NCBI RefSeq assembly: GCF_003258595.1
Contig: NZ_QHHQ01000002.1
Location: forward strand, 1,361,830-1,425,829
Reading direction: 5' to 3'
Length of the DNA: 64,000 bases
Source: Acuticoccus sediminis
GTDB lineage: Bacteria; Pseudomonadota; Alphaproteobacteria; Rhizobiales; Amorphaceae
The notes beneath the pieces were generated by a model. The model searched no databases. It saw nothing but the letters and a program-made list of their open reading frames with translations, and was not told the origin of the DNA. A program made the position numbers and the translations under genes. Below are positions 33,455 through 42,273 of the stretch, piece by piece. Every line of letters starts with the position of its first letter. Positions within the stretch are counted from its first letter, which is position 1.

Positions 33455-35515
33455 TCAGGTCCGGGTCAGGATGAGGGTGCCGCCCGCCGCGACCGTAGCG
33501 CTCCAGCCCGGCTCGACGAGGGTGGTCGTGTCGCTCTGCTCGACGATGGCGGGACCGTCGATTGTGGTCCCCTCCGGCAGCGCGGCGCGGTCGTAGAGCG
33601 TCGCGGCGACCGGCGCGCCGACCGTCTCGAACCGGGCGGCGCGGGTGCCGCGCGAGAGCGGCGCGTCGGTCGGGATGTGCTGCGGGGTGGCGGACGCGAC
33701 GGACGAGGCGGCCGAGGCGACGATGCGCACGTTGACGACGCGCGTCTCGCCGCCTTCGCCGTGACCGTGGATGGTCTCGTGCAGGCTGCGGAAGCGGGCG
33801 GCGATGGGCTCGAGGACGCCGTCGATCTCGGCGCGCGCCACCGGCACCTCGACGAAGTGCGCCTGGCCGACGTAGCACATGTCGAGGGCGTAGCGGACGT
33901 CGTAGCGCCCGGCGAAGCCCTCCGCCTCCATCAGCGCCGCCGCCTTGGCCTCGAGCGCATCGAAGGCGGCCAGGATGTCGGCGTCGCGAACGGCGGAGAG
34001 GTCGCGGTTGAAGGCCGCGAAGAGCTCGTGCTCGACGGGCGCGGCGAGAAGACCGCAGGCCGCCAGCACGCCCGGCAGGCGCGGCACGATGATGCGCGGC
34101 ATGGAGAGGTCGCGCGCCAGCGGCACGGCGTGGATACCGCCGCCACCGCCGAGCGGGACGAGGGCGAAGTCGCGCGGGTCGAGGCCGCGCTGCACGGAGA
34201 CGAGGCGGATGCCCTCGGCCATCTGCGCGTTGAGGACGCGGTGGATGCCGAGCGCGGCGTCCTCGATGGACAGGCCAAGGGGCCGCGCGACCTTCTCCTC
34301 GACGGAGCGGAAGGCGAGGTCCGGGTCGAGGGTCATGGTGCCGCCGGCGAAGTAGCCGGGGTCCAGATAGCCGAGGACGATGGACGCGTCGGTGACGGTC
34401 GCGTCCTCACCGCCGCGCCCGTAGGCGGCCGGGCCGGGCTCGGAGCCCGCCGAGTGCGGGCCGACGCGAAGGCCGCCGCCGGCGTCGATCCAGGCGATAG
34501 ACCCGCCGCCGGCACCGATGGCGTTCACGTCGACCATCGGCACGCGGACGGTGTAGCCGCCGATCGAGCCGGTCGACTTGACGATCGGCTCGCCGTCCTG
34601 AATCAGCGCGATGTCGCACGACGTGCCGCCGACGTCGAACGAGATGAGGTTCTTGGCGCCGACGATCTCGCCGGCCGCCTTGGCGCCGATGACGCCGCCG
34701 GCGGGCCCGGACAGGAACAGCCGCACCGGCCGGCTGGAGGCGACGTTCGCCGCCGTCAGCCCGCCGCGCGACTGCATGACCTGCAGCGGCGGGGTCACCC
34801 GGGCGCGCCGCAGGTCCTCGCTCATCTCGCCGAGATAGGTGACGAGGAGCGGCTTCACGTAGGCGTCGAACGCGGTGATCGACGTCCGCTCGTACTCGCG
34901 GAACATCGGGTCCACCTCGTGGGAGAGCGACACCGGCATGCCGGGCGCCATCTCCGCGATCATCGCCTTGGCGGCGAGCTCGTGGGCGGGGTTGTCGAAC
35001 GAGAAGATGAAGGACACCGCGATCGCGTTCACGCCGGCGTCGACGAGCGCGGCGATGGCGCTGCGCAGCGACGCCTCGTCGATCTCGGTCACGACGCGCC
35101 CGCCGGAGGTGATGCGCTCGCGCACCGTCTGGACGCAGGTGCCGTGGGCGAGGAAGTCGGGCGTCGTCCGCTTCAGGAACATCGCGTACATGTCCGGCCG
35201 GTAGGAGCGGCCGATCTCGAGGATGTCGCGGAAGCCTTCGGTGAGGAGGAGGCCGATGGGCCCGCCCTTGCGCTCCAGCACGGCGTTGGTCGCAACGGTG
35301 GTGCCGTGGGCGAATTTCTCGATGGCGTCGGGGGTGACGCCGGATTTGGTGAGCTGCTCCAGCGCCTGAGCGACGGCCTTTTGCGGCGCGCTCCGGGTGG
35401 TCGGGAGCTTCATCACCTCGAACATGCCGGCGCGATCGACACTGACCACGTCGGTGAAGGTGCCGCCGACGTCCACGCCGACGACGAGACCGGCCTCATC
35501 CATAGAGGAGACCAT
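33455..35515 (-). CDS. hyuA: Hydantoinase/oxoprolinase subunit A (second pair)
   Basis: 686 residues: GVDVGGTFTDVVSVDRAGMFEVMKLPTTR, FAHGTTVATNAVLERKGGPIGLLLTEGFRDILEIGR, SRPVRLFLSGPAGGVIGAKAAGEIVGAKNLISFDVGGTSCDIALI. These are the actin-like ATP-binding motifs of subunit A. It resembles the first HyuA in layout but not closely in detail. First gene of the minus-strand run; its promoter must lie in the AT-rich stretch upstream that it shares with the divergent dppDF gene. No clear ribosome site marks either the start at 35515 or the internal ATG at 35503. Confidence 0.88.
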   Translation of the reverse strand: MVSSMDEAGLVVGVDVGGTFTDVVSVDRAGMFEVMKLPTTRSAPQKAVAQALEQLTKSGVTPDAIEKFAHGTTVATNAVLERKGGPIGLLLTEGFRDILEIGRSYRPDMYAMFLKRTTPDFLAHGTCVQTVRERITSGGRVVTEIDEASLRSAIAALVDAGVNAIAVSFIFSFDNPAHELAAKAMIAEMAPGMPVSLSHEVDPMFREYERTSITAFDAYVKPLLVTYLGEMSEDLRRARVTPPLQVMQSRGGLTAANVASSRPVRLFLSGPAGGVIGAKAAGEIVGAKNLISFDVGGTSCDIALIQDGEPIVKSTGSIGGYTVRVPMVDVNAIGAGGGSIAWIDAGGGLRVGPHSAGSEPGPAAYGRGGEDATVTDASIVLGYLDPGYFAGGTMTLDPDLAFRSVEEKVARPLGLSIEDAALGIHRVLNAQMAEGIRLVSVQRGLDPRDFALVPLGGGGGIHAVPLARDLSMPRIIVPRLPGVLAACGLLAAPVEHELFAAFNRDLSAVRDADILAAFDALEAKAAALMEAEGFAGRYDVRYALDMCYVGQAHFVEVPVARAEIDGVLEPIAARFRSLHETIHGHGEGGETRVVNVRIVASAASSVASATPQHIPTDAPLSRGTRAARFETVGAPVAATLYDRAALPEGTTIDGPAIVEQSDTTTLVEPGWSATVAAGGTLILTRT

Positions 35516-35957
35516 AAGAAATGCGAGTAGTCGCCATGTCGTCCGAAGATGTTTTCTGCGTCTATACGACGGTGGCGAGATGTTCGCGATGGATTATCGA
35601 AACGTCAAATTAAACGTTTTCGTGGGGTCTATTAGCAATGCTACTAGAGTGCGGATCGACCGCACGCCCCTGTCGAGCAAGAAAACCCCCATAATTTTCA
35701 ATGTGTTATATCCGGATTCCGAGCGATTGCCCGCTTTGTCGGCAGCGGTGCACGCCGATTGTCCTTGACTTCCCATCCCGGCGCGCCGAACCCTCACGCG
35801 GTCGCAGCGTCAGGACGTGCGCAACGTTTTGACTTGGCGAATACACGGCGGCACGCCGCCATCCCGCGGCCGTGAGCGATGACATGTCGGCCATTGCTTG
35901 GAACCGCATCGTAAGTCCACGACGCGCCGGCGCATCCCAACCTCCAGAGGACCCGAT
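35516..35957. promoter_or_regulatory. Divergent promoter region of the Hyu/Dpp island
   Basis: About 440 bases, visibly less GC-rich than its surroundings at 35520-35710. It contains the inverted repeat AAACGT-N8-ACGTTT (35600-35619) inside an AT-rich core, a fair candidate for the LysR site controlling hyuA on one side and dppDF on the other. No gene is apparent here. Confidence 0.5.
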
Positions 35958-37874
35958 TTGACGGAGATCGCCCCCGCCACCGTCGGCACTGCCCCCGCCG
36001 GCGCGACCCCCGCCCCGACCGCCACCGGCGACGATGCCCTCCTGTCGATCCGGTCGCTGTCCGTGGCCTTCGGCGGCACCACCGTCGTCCACGACGTGTC
36101 GCTCGACGTGCGCGCCGGCCAGACCCTCGCCATCGTCGGCGAGTCGGGTTCGGGAAAGTCCGTCACCTCCCTCGCGACGACCCGGCTGATCGACTACTCC
36201 GGGGGGCGCATCACCTCGGGCGAGATCCTGTTCCGGCCCCGCGAGGGCGGGCGCATCGACCTCGCGACCCTCCCCTCCGACAGGATGCGCCACATCCGCG
36301 GCCGCGATATCGCGATGATCTTTCAGGAGCCGATGACCTCGCTCAATCCGGTGTTCCCGGTCGGCGCGCAGATCGGCGAGGCGCTCCGGATCCACGACCG
36401 CATGAGCGAGCGGCAGGCCCGCGCCCGCGCGCTGGACCTGCTGCGCATGGTCCGCCTGCCGGACGCGGACGCGATGATGAAGCGTTATCCGCACCAGCTC
36501 TCGGGCGGGATGCGCCAGCGCGTGATGATCGCGATCGCCCTCGCCTGCTCGCCGCGCCTCATCATCGCCGACGAGCCCACGACCGCCCTCGACGTCACCA
36601 TCCAGGCGCAGATCCTCGCCATCCTGCAGGATCTCAAGACCGAGATGGACACCGCCATCGTCTTCATCACCCACGACATGGGCGTCGTCGCGCAGATGGC
36701 CGACGACGTCGTGGTGATGTGGAAGGGCCGCAAGGTGGAGGAGAACGACGTGCGCTCGATCTTCGCCGTTCCAGCGCACCCCTATACCAGGGCGCTCCTG
36801 TCCGCGGTGCCGCGCCTCGGCAGCCGCCGCGGCGAGCCGCTCCCCGAGCGCACGCCCGTCATCGTCATGGAGGGCGACGAGGCGCGCGAGGTCGGCGAGC
36901 GCCGCCTGCAGGACACGGCGAACTACAAGGCGCCGCTGATCGAGGTGCGCGACCTCGTCACCCGCTTCGACGTCGGCCACACCCTCCTCGGCCGCGCCAC
37001 CCATCGCGTTCACGCCGTCGAGGGGGTCTCGTTCACGATCCATCCGGGCGAGACGCTGGCGCTCGTCGGCGAGTCCGGGTCGGGCAAGTCCACCATCGGG
37101 CGGACCCTGCAGCAGCTCCTCAAGCCGGACAGCGGAACGATCACCTATCGCGGCGCGGACATCGCCGCGATGCCGGAGGCCCAGCGGCGCGCCCTGCGCG
37201 AGAAGATCCAGTACGTCTTCCAGGATCCGTTCGCGTCCCTCGATCCGCGCCGCACGGTGGGCTATTCGATCGCCGAGCCCATCATCGTGCACAACCTGCT
37301 GGCTCGGTCCGAGGCGGTCGAGACCCGCGTCCACGCGCTGCTGCAACGCGTCGGGCTGTCGCCCGCCATGTCGTCGCGCTATCCGCATGAGTTCTCGGGC
37401 GGGCAGCGCCAGCGCATCTCCATCGCGCGCGCCCTCGCCTCATCGCCGGACCTCGTCATCGCCGACGAGTCCGTCTCCGCGCTCGACGTTTCGATCCAGG
37501 CCCAGGTCATCAACCTGCTCATGGACATCCAGTACGAGCGGGGCGTCTCCTACCTTTTCATCACCCACGACATGTCCGTCGTCGAGAAGGTCGCGCACCG
37601 CGTGGCTGTGATGTACCTCGGGCAGATCGTCGAGATCGGGCCGCGCGCCGAGGTGTTCGACAATCCCCGGCACCCCTATACGCAAGGCCTCCTCGCCGCG
37701 GTCCCGGTCGCCGACCCGGCGCAGCGGCGGCACGGCGTCCGGCTCCTCGGCGACATTCCCAGCCCCGTCAGGAAGGTCGGCGACGAGCCCGTCCGGCACG
37801 AGATGATCGAGGTCGGCCCGGGCCACCTGGTCGCGCGCGTCGATGGCGCGGCCGGCGCCCTGCGCACCGCGTGA
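35958..37874 (+). CDS. Fused dipeptide-type ABC transporter ATPase (DppD-DppF)
   Basis: 638 residues with two complete ATPase domains. Domain 1 (about 25-270) has [37 protein letters not shown] and ITHDMGVV. Domain 2 (about 325-600) has [37 protein letters not shown] and ITHDMSVV. Each domain ends with an oligopeptide-type tail ([24 protein letters not shown]). It energises the DppBC permeases at 23.4-25.2 kb. I chose the TTG at 35958, which has AGAGGA upstream; another in-frame TTG exists at 35898. It is divergent from hyuA. Confidence 0.9.
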   Translation: MTEIAPATVGTAPAGATPAPTATGDDALLSIRSLSVAFGGTTVVHDVSLDVRAGQTLAIVGESGSGKSVTSLATTRLIDYSGGRITSGEILFRPREGGRIDLATLPSDRMRHIRGRDIAMIFQEPMTSLNPVFPVGAQIGEALRIHDRMSERQARARALDLLRMVRLPDADAMMKRYPHQLSGGMRQRVMIAIALACSPRLIIADEPTTALDVTIQAQILAILQDLKTEMDTAIVFITHDMGVVAQMADDVVVMWKGRKVEENDVRSIFAVPAHPYTRALLSAVPRLGSRRGEPLPERTPVIVMEGDEAREVGERRLQDTANYKAPLIEVRDLVTRFDVGHTLLGRATHRVHAVEGVSFTIHPGETLALVGESGSGKSTIGRTLQQLLKPDSGTITYRGADIAAMPEAQRRALREKIQYVFQDPFASLDPRRTVGYSIAEPIIVHNLLARSEAVETRVHALLQRVGLSPAMSSRYPHEFSGGQRQRISIARALASSPDLVIADESVSALDVSIQAQVINLLMDIQYERGVSYLFITHDMSVVEKVAHRVAVMYLGQIVEIGPRAEVFDNPRHPYTQGLLAAVPVADPAQRRHGVRLLGDIPSPVRKVGDEPVRHEMIEVGPGHLVARVDGAAGALRTA

Positions 37875-37896
37875 CGGGCGCGGCACCACCCGCTGA

Positions 37897-37912
37897 GCCG
37901 CCCTCGGGCGGC
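37897..37912. terminator. Hairpin between convergent dppDF and XRE regulator genes
   Basis: GCCGCC-CTCG-GGCGGC, a six-base-pair stem with a tetraloop, 22 bases after the dppDF stop and 34 bases before the end of the convergent regulator gene. A plausible bidirectional terminator, although no T-tract follows. Confidence 0.45.
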
Positions 37913-37946
37913 CGATTCCGGGCCTGACACCGGTTGCGGGAAGCAC

Positions 37947-38849
37947 CTACGAGTGTTTGGCGGCGTGGAAGTGGGCGTAGTGTGAGGCGGCGACCTTGCT
38001 GCGGATCGACAGGAGCGTGTGGAGGCGCTCGCCGTCGCCGGAGGTGGCCGGGGTGAAGACCACGAGCCCCATGCCGGGCTGCTCGTCAACATTGTAGGTA
38101 GCGTAGTCCAGCAGGATCAGGCCGAGTTCCGGGTCGTCGAAGACGCGGGTGCCTTCCCCGAGGTTGTTGACGCCGCTCTCGCACCACATCTCGGCGAACA
38201 TCGGGCTCTCAACCATCAGGTCGTCGACCAGGCGGCGGGCCGCGTCGGGCATGCCGTACTGCTCCTTCTCCATCCGGAAGGTCTGGACCGCGTTGCGCGC
38301 CACCATCTCCCAGTTCTTCAGCTTCACCCGTGCGATGGGCTCGCAGAAGAGGATGCGCAGGACGTTGCGCCGCTCCGGCGCGAGCGTCGCATAGTCGCCC
38401 ATCACCTCGCGGGCGGCGCGGTTCCATGCCAGCACGTCCCACGCCGGGGATCGGATATAGGCCGGGCAGAGCTGCAGGGAGTCGAGCGCGTGCTTCAGCC
38501 GGTCGGTCGGCGGCGGCGTCCACAGGCGCGCGCCCGCATCCATCCGCTGGCGCAGCTTCGCCGAGTGGGAGCGGCCGTACGCGATGGTATGGAGCCGGTC
38601 GTGCTCGGACTTGGTCAGCATCAGGGCGTGCGACAGGCGGTCCAGCACGTCGACCGGGGGCGGCTTCTCCTGTCCCTGCTCCAAACACGTGTACCACGCA
38701 ACGCTGACGTGCGCGCGCTCGGCCACTTCCTCCCTCCGCAGGCCCGGACCGGGGCGCTGCGGAGAGCAATAACCAAGCGTCTGCGGATCCACCTCGTTTC
38801 GGCGGTCCGTCAGAAACTGTCCCAATCGAGCGTACTCACCGTTCTCCAT
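37947..38849 (-). CDS. XRE-type helix-turn-helix regulator with MmyB-like ligand domain
   Basis: 300 residues. The N-terminal HTH contains LGQFLTDRRNEVDP...RRPGPGLRREEVAERAHVSVAWYTCLEQGQEKPPPVDVLDRLSHAL. The C-terminal part, from about residue 105, is MmyB-like (SLQLCPAYIRSPAWDVLAWNRAAREVMGDYATL, ERNVLRILF-type segment, FDDPELGLILLDYATYNVDEQPGMGLVVFTP). Such proteins are ligand-responsive regulators that often control a divergent gene, here the exported formamidase-like gene. I chose the ATG at 38849 with a GAGG site upstream; a GTG at 38864 is possible. Confidence 0.85.
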   Translation of the reverse strand: MENGEYARLGQFLTDRRNEVDPQTLGYCSPQRPGPGLRREEVAERAHVSVAWYTCLEQGQEKPPPVDVLDRLSHALMLTKSEHDRLHTIAYGRSHSAKLRQRMDAGARLWTPPPTDRLKHALDSLQLCPAYIRSPAWDVLAWNRAAREVMGDYATLAPERRNVLRILFCEPIARVKLKNWEMVARNAVQTFRMEKEQYGMPDAARRLVDDLMVESPMFAEMWCESGVNNLGEGTRVFDDPELGLILLDYATYNVDEQPGMGLVVFTPATSGDGERLHTLLSIRSKVAASHYAHFHAAKHS

Positions 38850-39138
38850 AGGGCCCTCTGCCACGGTCCCGAGAGTCCATATTCGGGGCTACATGGGCGC
38901 GCATGACCTCACGAAAAGGGCAAACTCGAACAAACGCAACAACTATTTGTCGAAAGATGCACCTTTCGCGATCATTTCACACCTAAAACACAACCGATGA
39001 TCAGGTCGACAGAGCCAAAACAATTAGAGGTTATACCACAACCAGACTCAACCTCTCAAGATGTCTGCCAGTCGTCTCGCAAGAATATGGGAGAGAAACG
39101 GAACAAATCGGGTTGAACTTAGGTCGCAGGCGGCCCCC

Positions 39139-39156
39139 CAAGTGGCATTCCACTTG
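39139..39156. promoter_or_regulatory. Palindromic operator candidate upstream of exported amidase
   Basis: Perfect inverted repeat CAAGTGG-N4-CCACTTG, 37 bases before the start of the exported formamidase-like gene and about 290 bases from the divergent XRE/MmyB start. The 38850-39192 intergenic stretch is otherwise without genes and AT-richer than average around 38920-39050. Probable target of the divergent regulator (inference). Confidence 0.5.
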
Positions 39157-39192
39157 CTTCGGTACGGTATTTTCAGACCGATCGAGACCCCG

Positions 39193-40575
39193 ATGACCCA
39201 TCAGAACCGTCGCCGCCTCCACCGGCCCTTCCCCACCGCCGGCGCAATTGGTGCACTTTTCCTGGCCGCATCCACCGGCGGCGCCCTCGCGCAGGGCACG
39301 CCCGAGACCTGCGCCGCCGCTCCGGACGCCCCGGCCCACCACACGGTCAAGGCGAGCGCCGACACCGTCCACTGGGGCTATTTCTCCAAGACCCTGGAGC
39401 CTGCGGTCGCCATCCACTCCGGCGATCTCGTGACGATCGAGACGCTGACGCACCACGCCAATGACGATGCGTCGCGGATGGTCACGGGCGACCCGGGCGC
39501 GGAAAGCGTCTTCCACTGGGAGGCGGGCGACAAGGGCGTGAACCGCCGCGGTGCCGGCCCGGTCGACGCCTCGATCCACGGCCGCGGCGCCGGCGAGGGC
39601 TTCGGTGTCCACATCCTCACCGGGCCGATCTACGTGTGCGGCGCGGAGCCGGGCGATGTCCTCAAGGTCGAGATCCTGGACCTGAAGCCGCGCCCCTCGG
39701 CCAACCCCGAGCACGTGGGCAAGACGTTCGGCTCGAACGCGGCCGCGTGGTGGGGCTACCACTACAACGACCTCCTGACCGAACCGAAGAAGCGCGAGGT
39801 CATCACGATCTACGAGCTCGATTCCACCGGCAAGGAGGACTGGGCGCAGGCGGTCTACTCGTTCCAGTGGACCCCGCAGACCGACCCCGACGGCGTGGTG
39901 CACGAGACGATCGACTATCCCGGCGTGCCGGTCGACCACGCGACGGTCGAGGAAAAGCCGGCTCTGACCGGCGTCCGCGTGCCGATCCGGCCGCACTTCG
40001 GCACCATGGGCGTCGCGCCGGCCGACGCGGACTTCGTCGATTCCATCCCGCCCTCGTCCTTCGGCGGCAACATCGATAACTGGCGCGTCGGCGCAGGCGG
40101 GACGATGTACTACCCGATCGCGGTCGAGGGAGCGCTCCTCTCCGCCGGCGACCCGCACGCGGCGCAGGGCGACTCGGAGCTCGCGGGCACGGCGATCGAG
40201 ACCTCGCTCACCGGCCTCGTGCGCGTCACGCTCCTCAAGTCGGACGCTCTTGAAGGCACGCCGGTCGAGGGTCTCGACTTCCCGCTGCTCGAGACGGCGC
40301 ACGAGTGGGTGGTGCACGGCTTCTCCTACGCCGATTACCTCAAGGACCTCGGCGACGCGGCGCAGAGCGAGATCTACTCCAAGTCGTCGGTCGACGGGGC
40401 GATGCGCGACGCCTTCCGCAAGATGCGCTCGTTCCTGATGACCGCGTACGGCCTCAACGAGGACGAGGCGATCTCGCTGATGTCGGTCGCGTCCGACTTC
40501 GGCGTGACGCAGGTGGTGGATGGCAACTGGGGCGTCCACGGCGTCGTCGAGAAGCGCCTCTTCGCCGGACGCTGA
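39193..40575 (+). CDS. Exported acetamidase/formamidase-family protein
   Basis: 460 residues. A signal peptide (RPFPTAGAIGALFLAASTGGALA) precedes the FmdA/AmdA family fold: VHWGYFSKTLEPAVAIHSGDLVTIETLTHH, GFGVHILTGPIYVCGAEPGDVLKVEILDL, VRVPIRPHFGTMGVAPADA, PPSSFGGNIDNWRVGAGGTMYYPIAVEGALLSAGDPHAAQGDSELAGTAIETSL. Family members hydrolyse formamide or acetamide, usually in the cytoplasm, so the signal peptide is notable. I chose the ATG at 39193; upstream in-frame starts would add 44 residues without family similarity. It is divergent from the XRE/MmyB regulator. Confidence 0.85.
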   Translation: MTHQNRRRLHRPFPTAGAIGALFLAASTGGALAQGTPETCAAAPDAPAHHTVKASADTVHWGYFSKTLEPAVAIHSGDLVTIETLTHHANDDASRMVTGDPGAESVFHWEAGDKGVNRRGAGPVDASIHGRGAGEGFGVHILTGPIYVCGAEPGDVLKVEILDLKPRPSANPEHVGKTFGSNAAAWWGYHYNDLLTEPKKREVITIYELDSTGKEDWAQAVYSFQWTPQTDPDGVVHETIDYPGVPVDHATVEEKPALTGVRVPIRPHFGTMGVAPADADFVDSIPPSSFGGNIDNWRVGAGGTMYYPIAVEGALLSAGDPHAAQGDSELAGTAIETSLTGLVRVTLLKSDALEGTPVEGLDFPLLETAHEWVVHGFSYADYLKDLGDAAQSEIYSKSSVDGAMRDAFRKMRSFLMTAYGLNEDEAISLMSVASDFGVTQVVDGNWGVHGVVEKRLFAGR

Positions 40576-40719
40576 CGACAGGGCGACGCGCCGGCAGCAG
40601 CCCGGACGCGTCCACCGGTGCGACCCGCCCGATCCGTCCAGGACCGGGCGGACGGCGGGCTCCCGTTCCCGAAGCACCCGGCATACCCCCGCGCGGGCGC
40701 GCCCACCCGGATACGGGAA

Positions 40720-41880
40720 CTAGCTGGCGAGTTGGCCGATGAGGCGGGAGAGGAAGCGCTCGCCCGCCGCCATCTCGCTCTCCTCGACGTATTCGTCGGC
40801 CTGATGGGCCTGGGCGATGTCGCCCGGCCCGCACACCATCGCCGACCAGCCCGCCTTCTGGAACAGCCCCGCTTCCGTCCCGTAGGAGACGGCGAGCGGG
40901 GCTTCGGACTTGCCCAGCTCGGCGAACAGCGCGGCGGCGTTGCCGTCCGGCTCCGGCATCAGCGGCGGCACGGCACTGCGCGTCTCGATCTCGATCCCCG
41001 CCTGCGCCGACTTCGCCTTCATCGCCGGCTCGATCACCTCGAAGGCGTAGCGCTCGTACTCCGCCCGCAGCGCGTCGGGGTCGTCCGTCGGAATGACGCG
41101 GAAATCGGTCACGAACTGGCACTGGTCGGCGACGATGTTGGCCGCCGTGCCGCCGTGCACCATGCCGCAGTGGATCGTCGTGTAGGGCGGCGTGAAGGGG
41201 CTGGCCGGGTCGGCGGCGAGGCGGTTCGCCTCCATCCGGTCCTCCAGCCAGGTGATGAGCCGCGCCGCCGTCATCACCGCGCTGACACCGATGTCGATCC
41301 GGCTCGAATGCACCGCATAGCCATGCACCTTCGTGAAGAACGAGTACGAGCCCTTGTGCCCCGAGACCGGGTGCATGCGCGTCGGCTCGCCCACCACGAC
41401 GGCGCGCGGGGTCGGGATCGCGGTCTTCATCACCTCGATCATCTCCGGCACGCCGCGGCAGCCGACCTCCTCGTCGTAGGAGAGCGCGATATGGATCGGC
41501 ACCTTGAGTCCGGCCTTCACCATCTGCGGCACCGCGGCGAGGACGAGCGCGTCGAAGCCCTTCATGTCGCAGGCGCCGCGACCGTAGAGGCGGCCGTCCC
41601 GGGCCGTCAGCGACCAGGGGCCGGCGGTCCAGTTGGGCTCCTCGGCCGGCACCACGTCGGTATGGCCGGACAGGACGATGCCGCCCTCCACCATCGGCCC
41701 GACGGTGGCATAGAGGTTGGCCTTGTCGCCGGCGGCGTTGGGCAAGACCTTCGCCTCGACGCCATGGCTCGCGAGGTAGTCCCTGACGAAGTCCATCAGG
41801 TCGAGGTTCGAGCGAGCCGATACGGTCGGGAACGCGACCAGCCGTTCCAGCATCTGAGTCGAGTTGAGGTTCATGGACAT
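40720..41880 (-). CDS. M20-family deacetylase (acetylornithine deacetylase-like)
   Basis: 386 residues of ArgE-type metallopeptidase. Zinc ligands are visible in VLSGHTDVVP (His, Asp), GRGACDMKGFDA (bridging Asp), SYDEEVGCRG (catalytic Glu-Glu), VVGEPTRMHPVSGHKG and, near the end, GPGDIAQAHQADEYV (His). The dimerisation domain (about 175-290) contains HSSRIDIGVSAVMTA and TTIHCGMVHGGTAANIVADQC. It releases an acyl group from an N-acyl amino acid such as N-acetylornithine; related enzymes take N-formyl or N-carbamoyl substrates. I chose the ATG at 41880; MNLN at 41874 is an alternative. Confidence 0.85.
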   Translation of the reverse strand: MSMNLNSTQMLERLVAFPTVSARSNLDLMDFVRDYLASHGVEAKVLPNAAGDKANLYATVGPMVEGGIVLSGHTDVVPAEEPNWTAGPWSLTARDGRLYGRGACDMKGFDALVLAAVPQMVKAGLKVPIHIALSYDEEVGCRGVPEMIEVMKTAIPTPRAVVVGEPTRMHPVSGHKGSYSFFTKVHGYAVHSSRIDIGVSAVMTAARLITWLEDRMEANRLAADPASPFTPPYTTIHCGMVHGGTAANIVADQCQFVTDFRVIPTDDPDALRAEYERYAFEVIEPAMKAKSAQAGIEIETRSAVPPLMPEPDGNAAALFAELGKSEAPLAVSYGTEAGLFQKAGWSAMVCGPGDIAQAHQADEYVEESEMAAGERFLSRLIGQLAS

Positions 41881-42042
41881 CAGCTCATCGCGGGGGTGGC
41901 GGCGGGTCAAGTGCCCGCCGGCCATCCAGCCGGCGAAACCGCCTCGAACGGACCGCCACCCGCCGTCCGGACGGCCGCGCTCCGCGTGAGCCGTCGCGCG
42001 CGCGGCGGCACGATTGCAAGCGCCGCGTGTGGTGCGGCGCGA

Positions 42043-42072
42043 ATTTGTCGCCCCGAACTTATCCAGACAAAT
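42043..42072. promoter_or_regulatory. Inverted repeat upstream of the transhydrogenase gene
   Basis: ATTTGTC and GACAAAT separated by 16 bases, in the roughly 390-base divergent region between the M20 deacetylase and the transhydrogenase. Possibly a regulator site of one of the two genes. No other feature is recognisable between 41881 and 42273, apart from the ribosome site before 42274. Confidence 0.35.
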
Positions 42073-42273
42073 CTACGCCGTGACCCGCCGGGACGCCGAG
42101 CACCTGCCTTGCCCGACCCTTGCTTCGGGCGCTTCACAACCGGACCTCCGCCGGGTCCCGGGTCGCCTTCGTCGGCGCGACACATGCAAGTGGCACGACA
42201 TTCGCCAGCGGCCGAAGGGTATCGGCCGGGCCTGGCGGCCCGGCGCCCCGAGACGACGCGAAGGGAGGGGCCG

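Noticed and set aside
25266..35515. The two HyuAB pairs as a recent tandem duplication
   Set aside because: The pairs differ throughout in sequence and length, and gene order around them differs (one beside dppB, one beside the binding-protein gene), so independent acquisition or old divergence is more likely.
40618..42273. N-terminal extension of the transhydrogenase frame by about 550 codons
   Set aside because: It is antisense to the M20 deacetylase, low complexity, and the strong ribosome site and family-like start are at the TTG at 42274.
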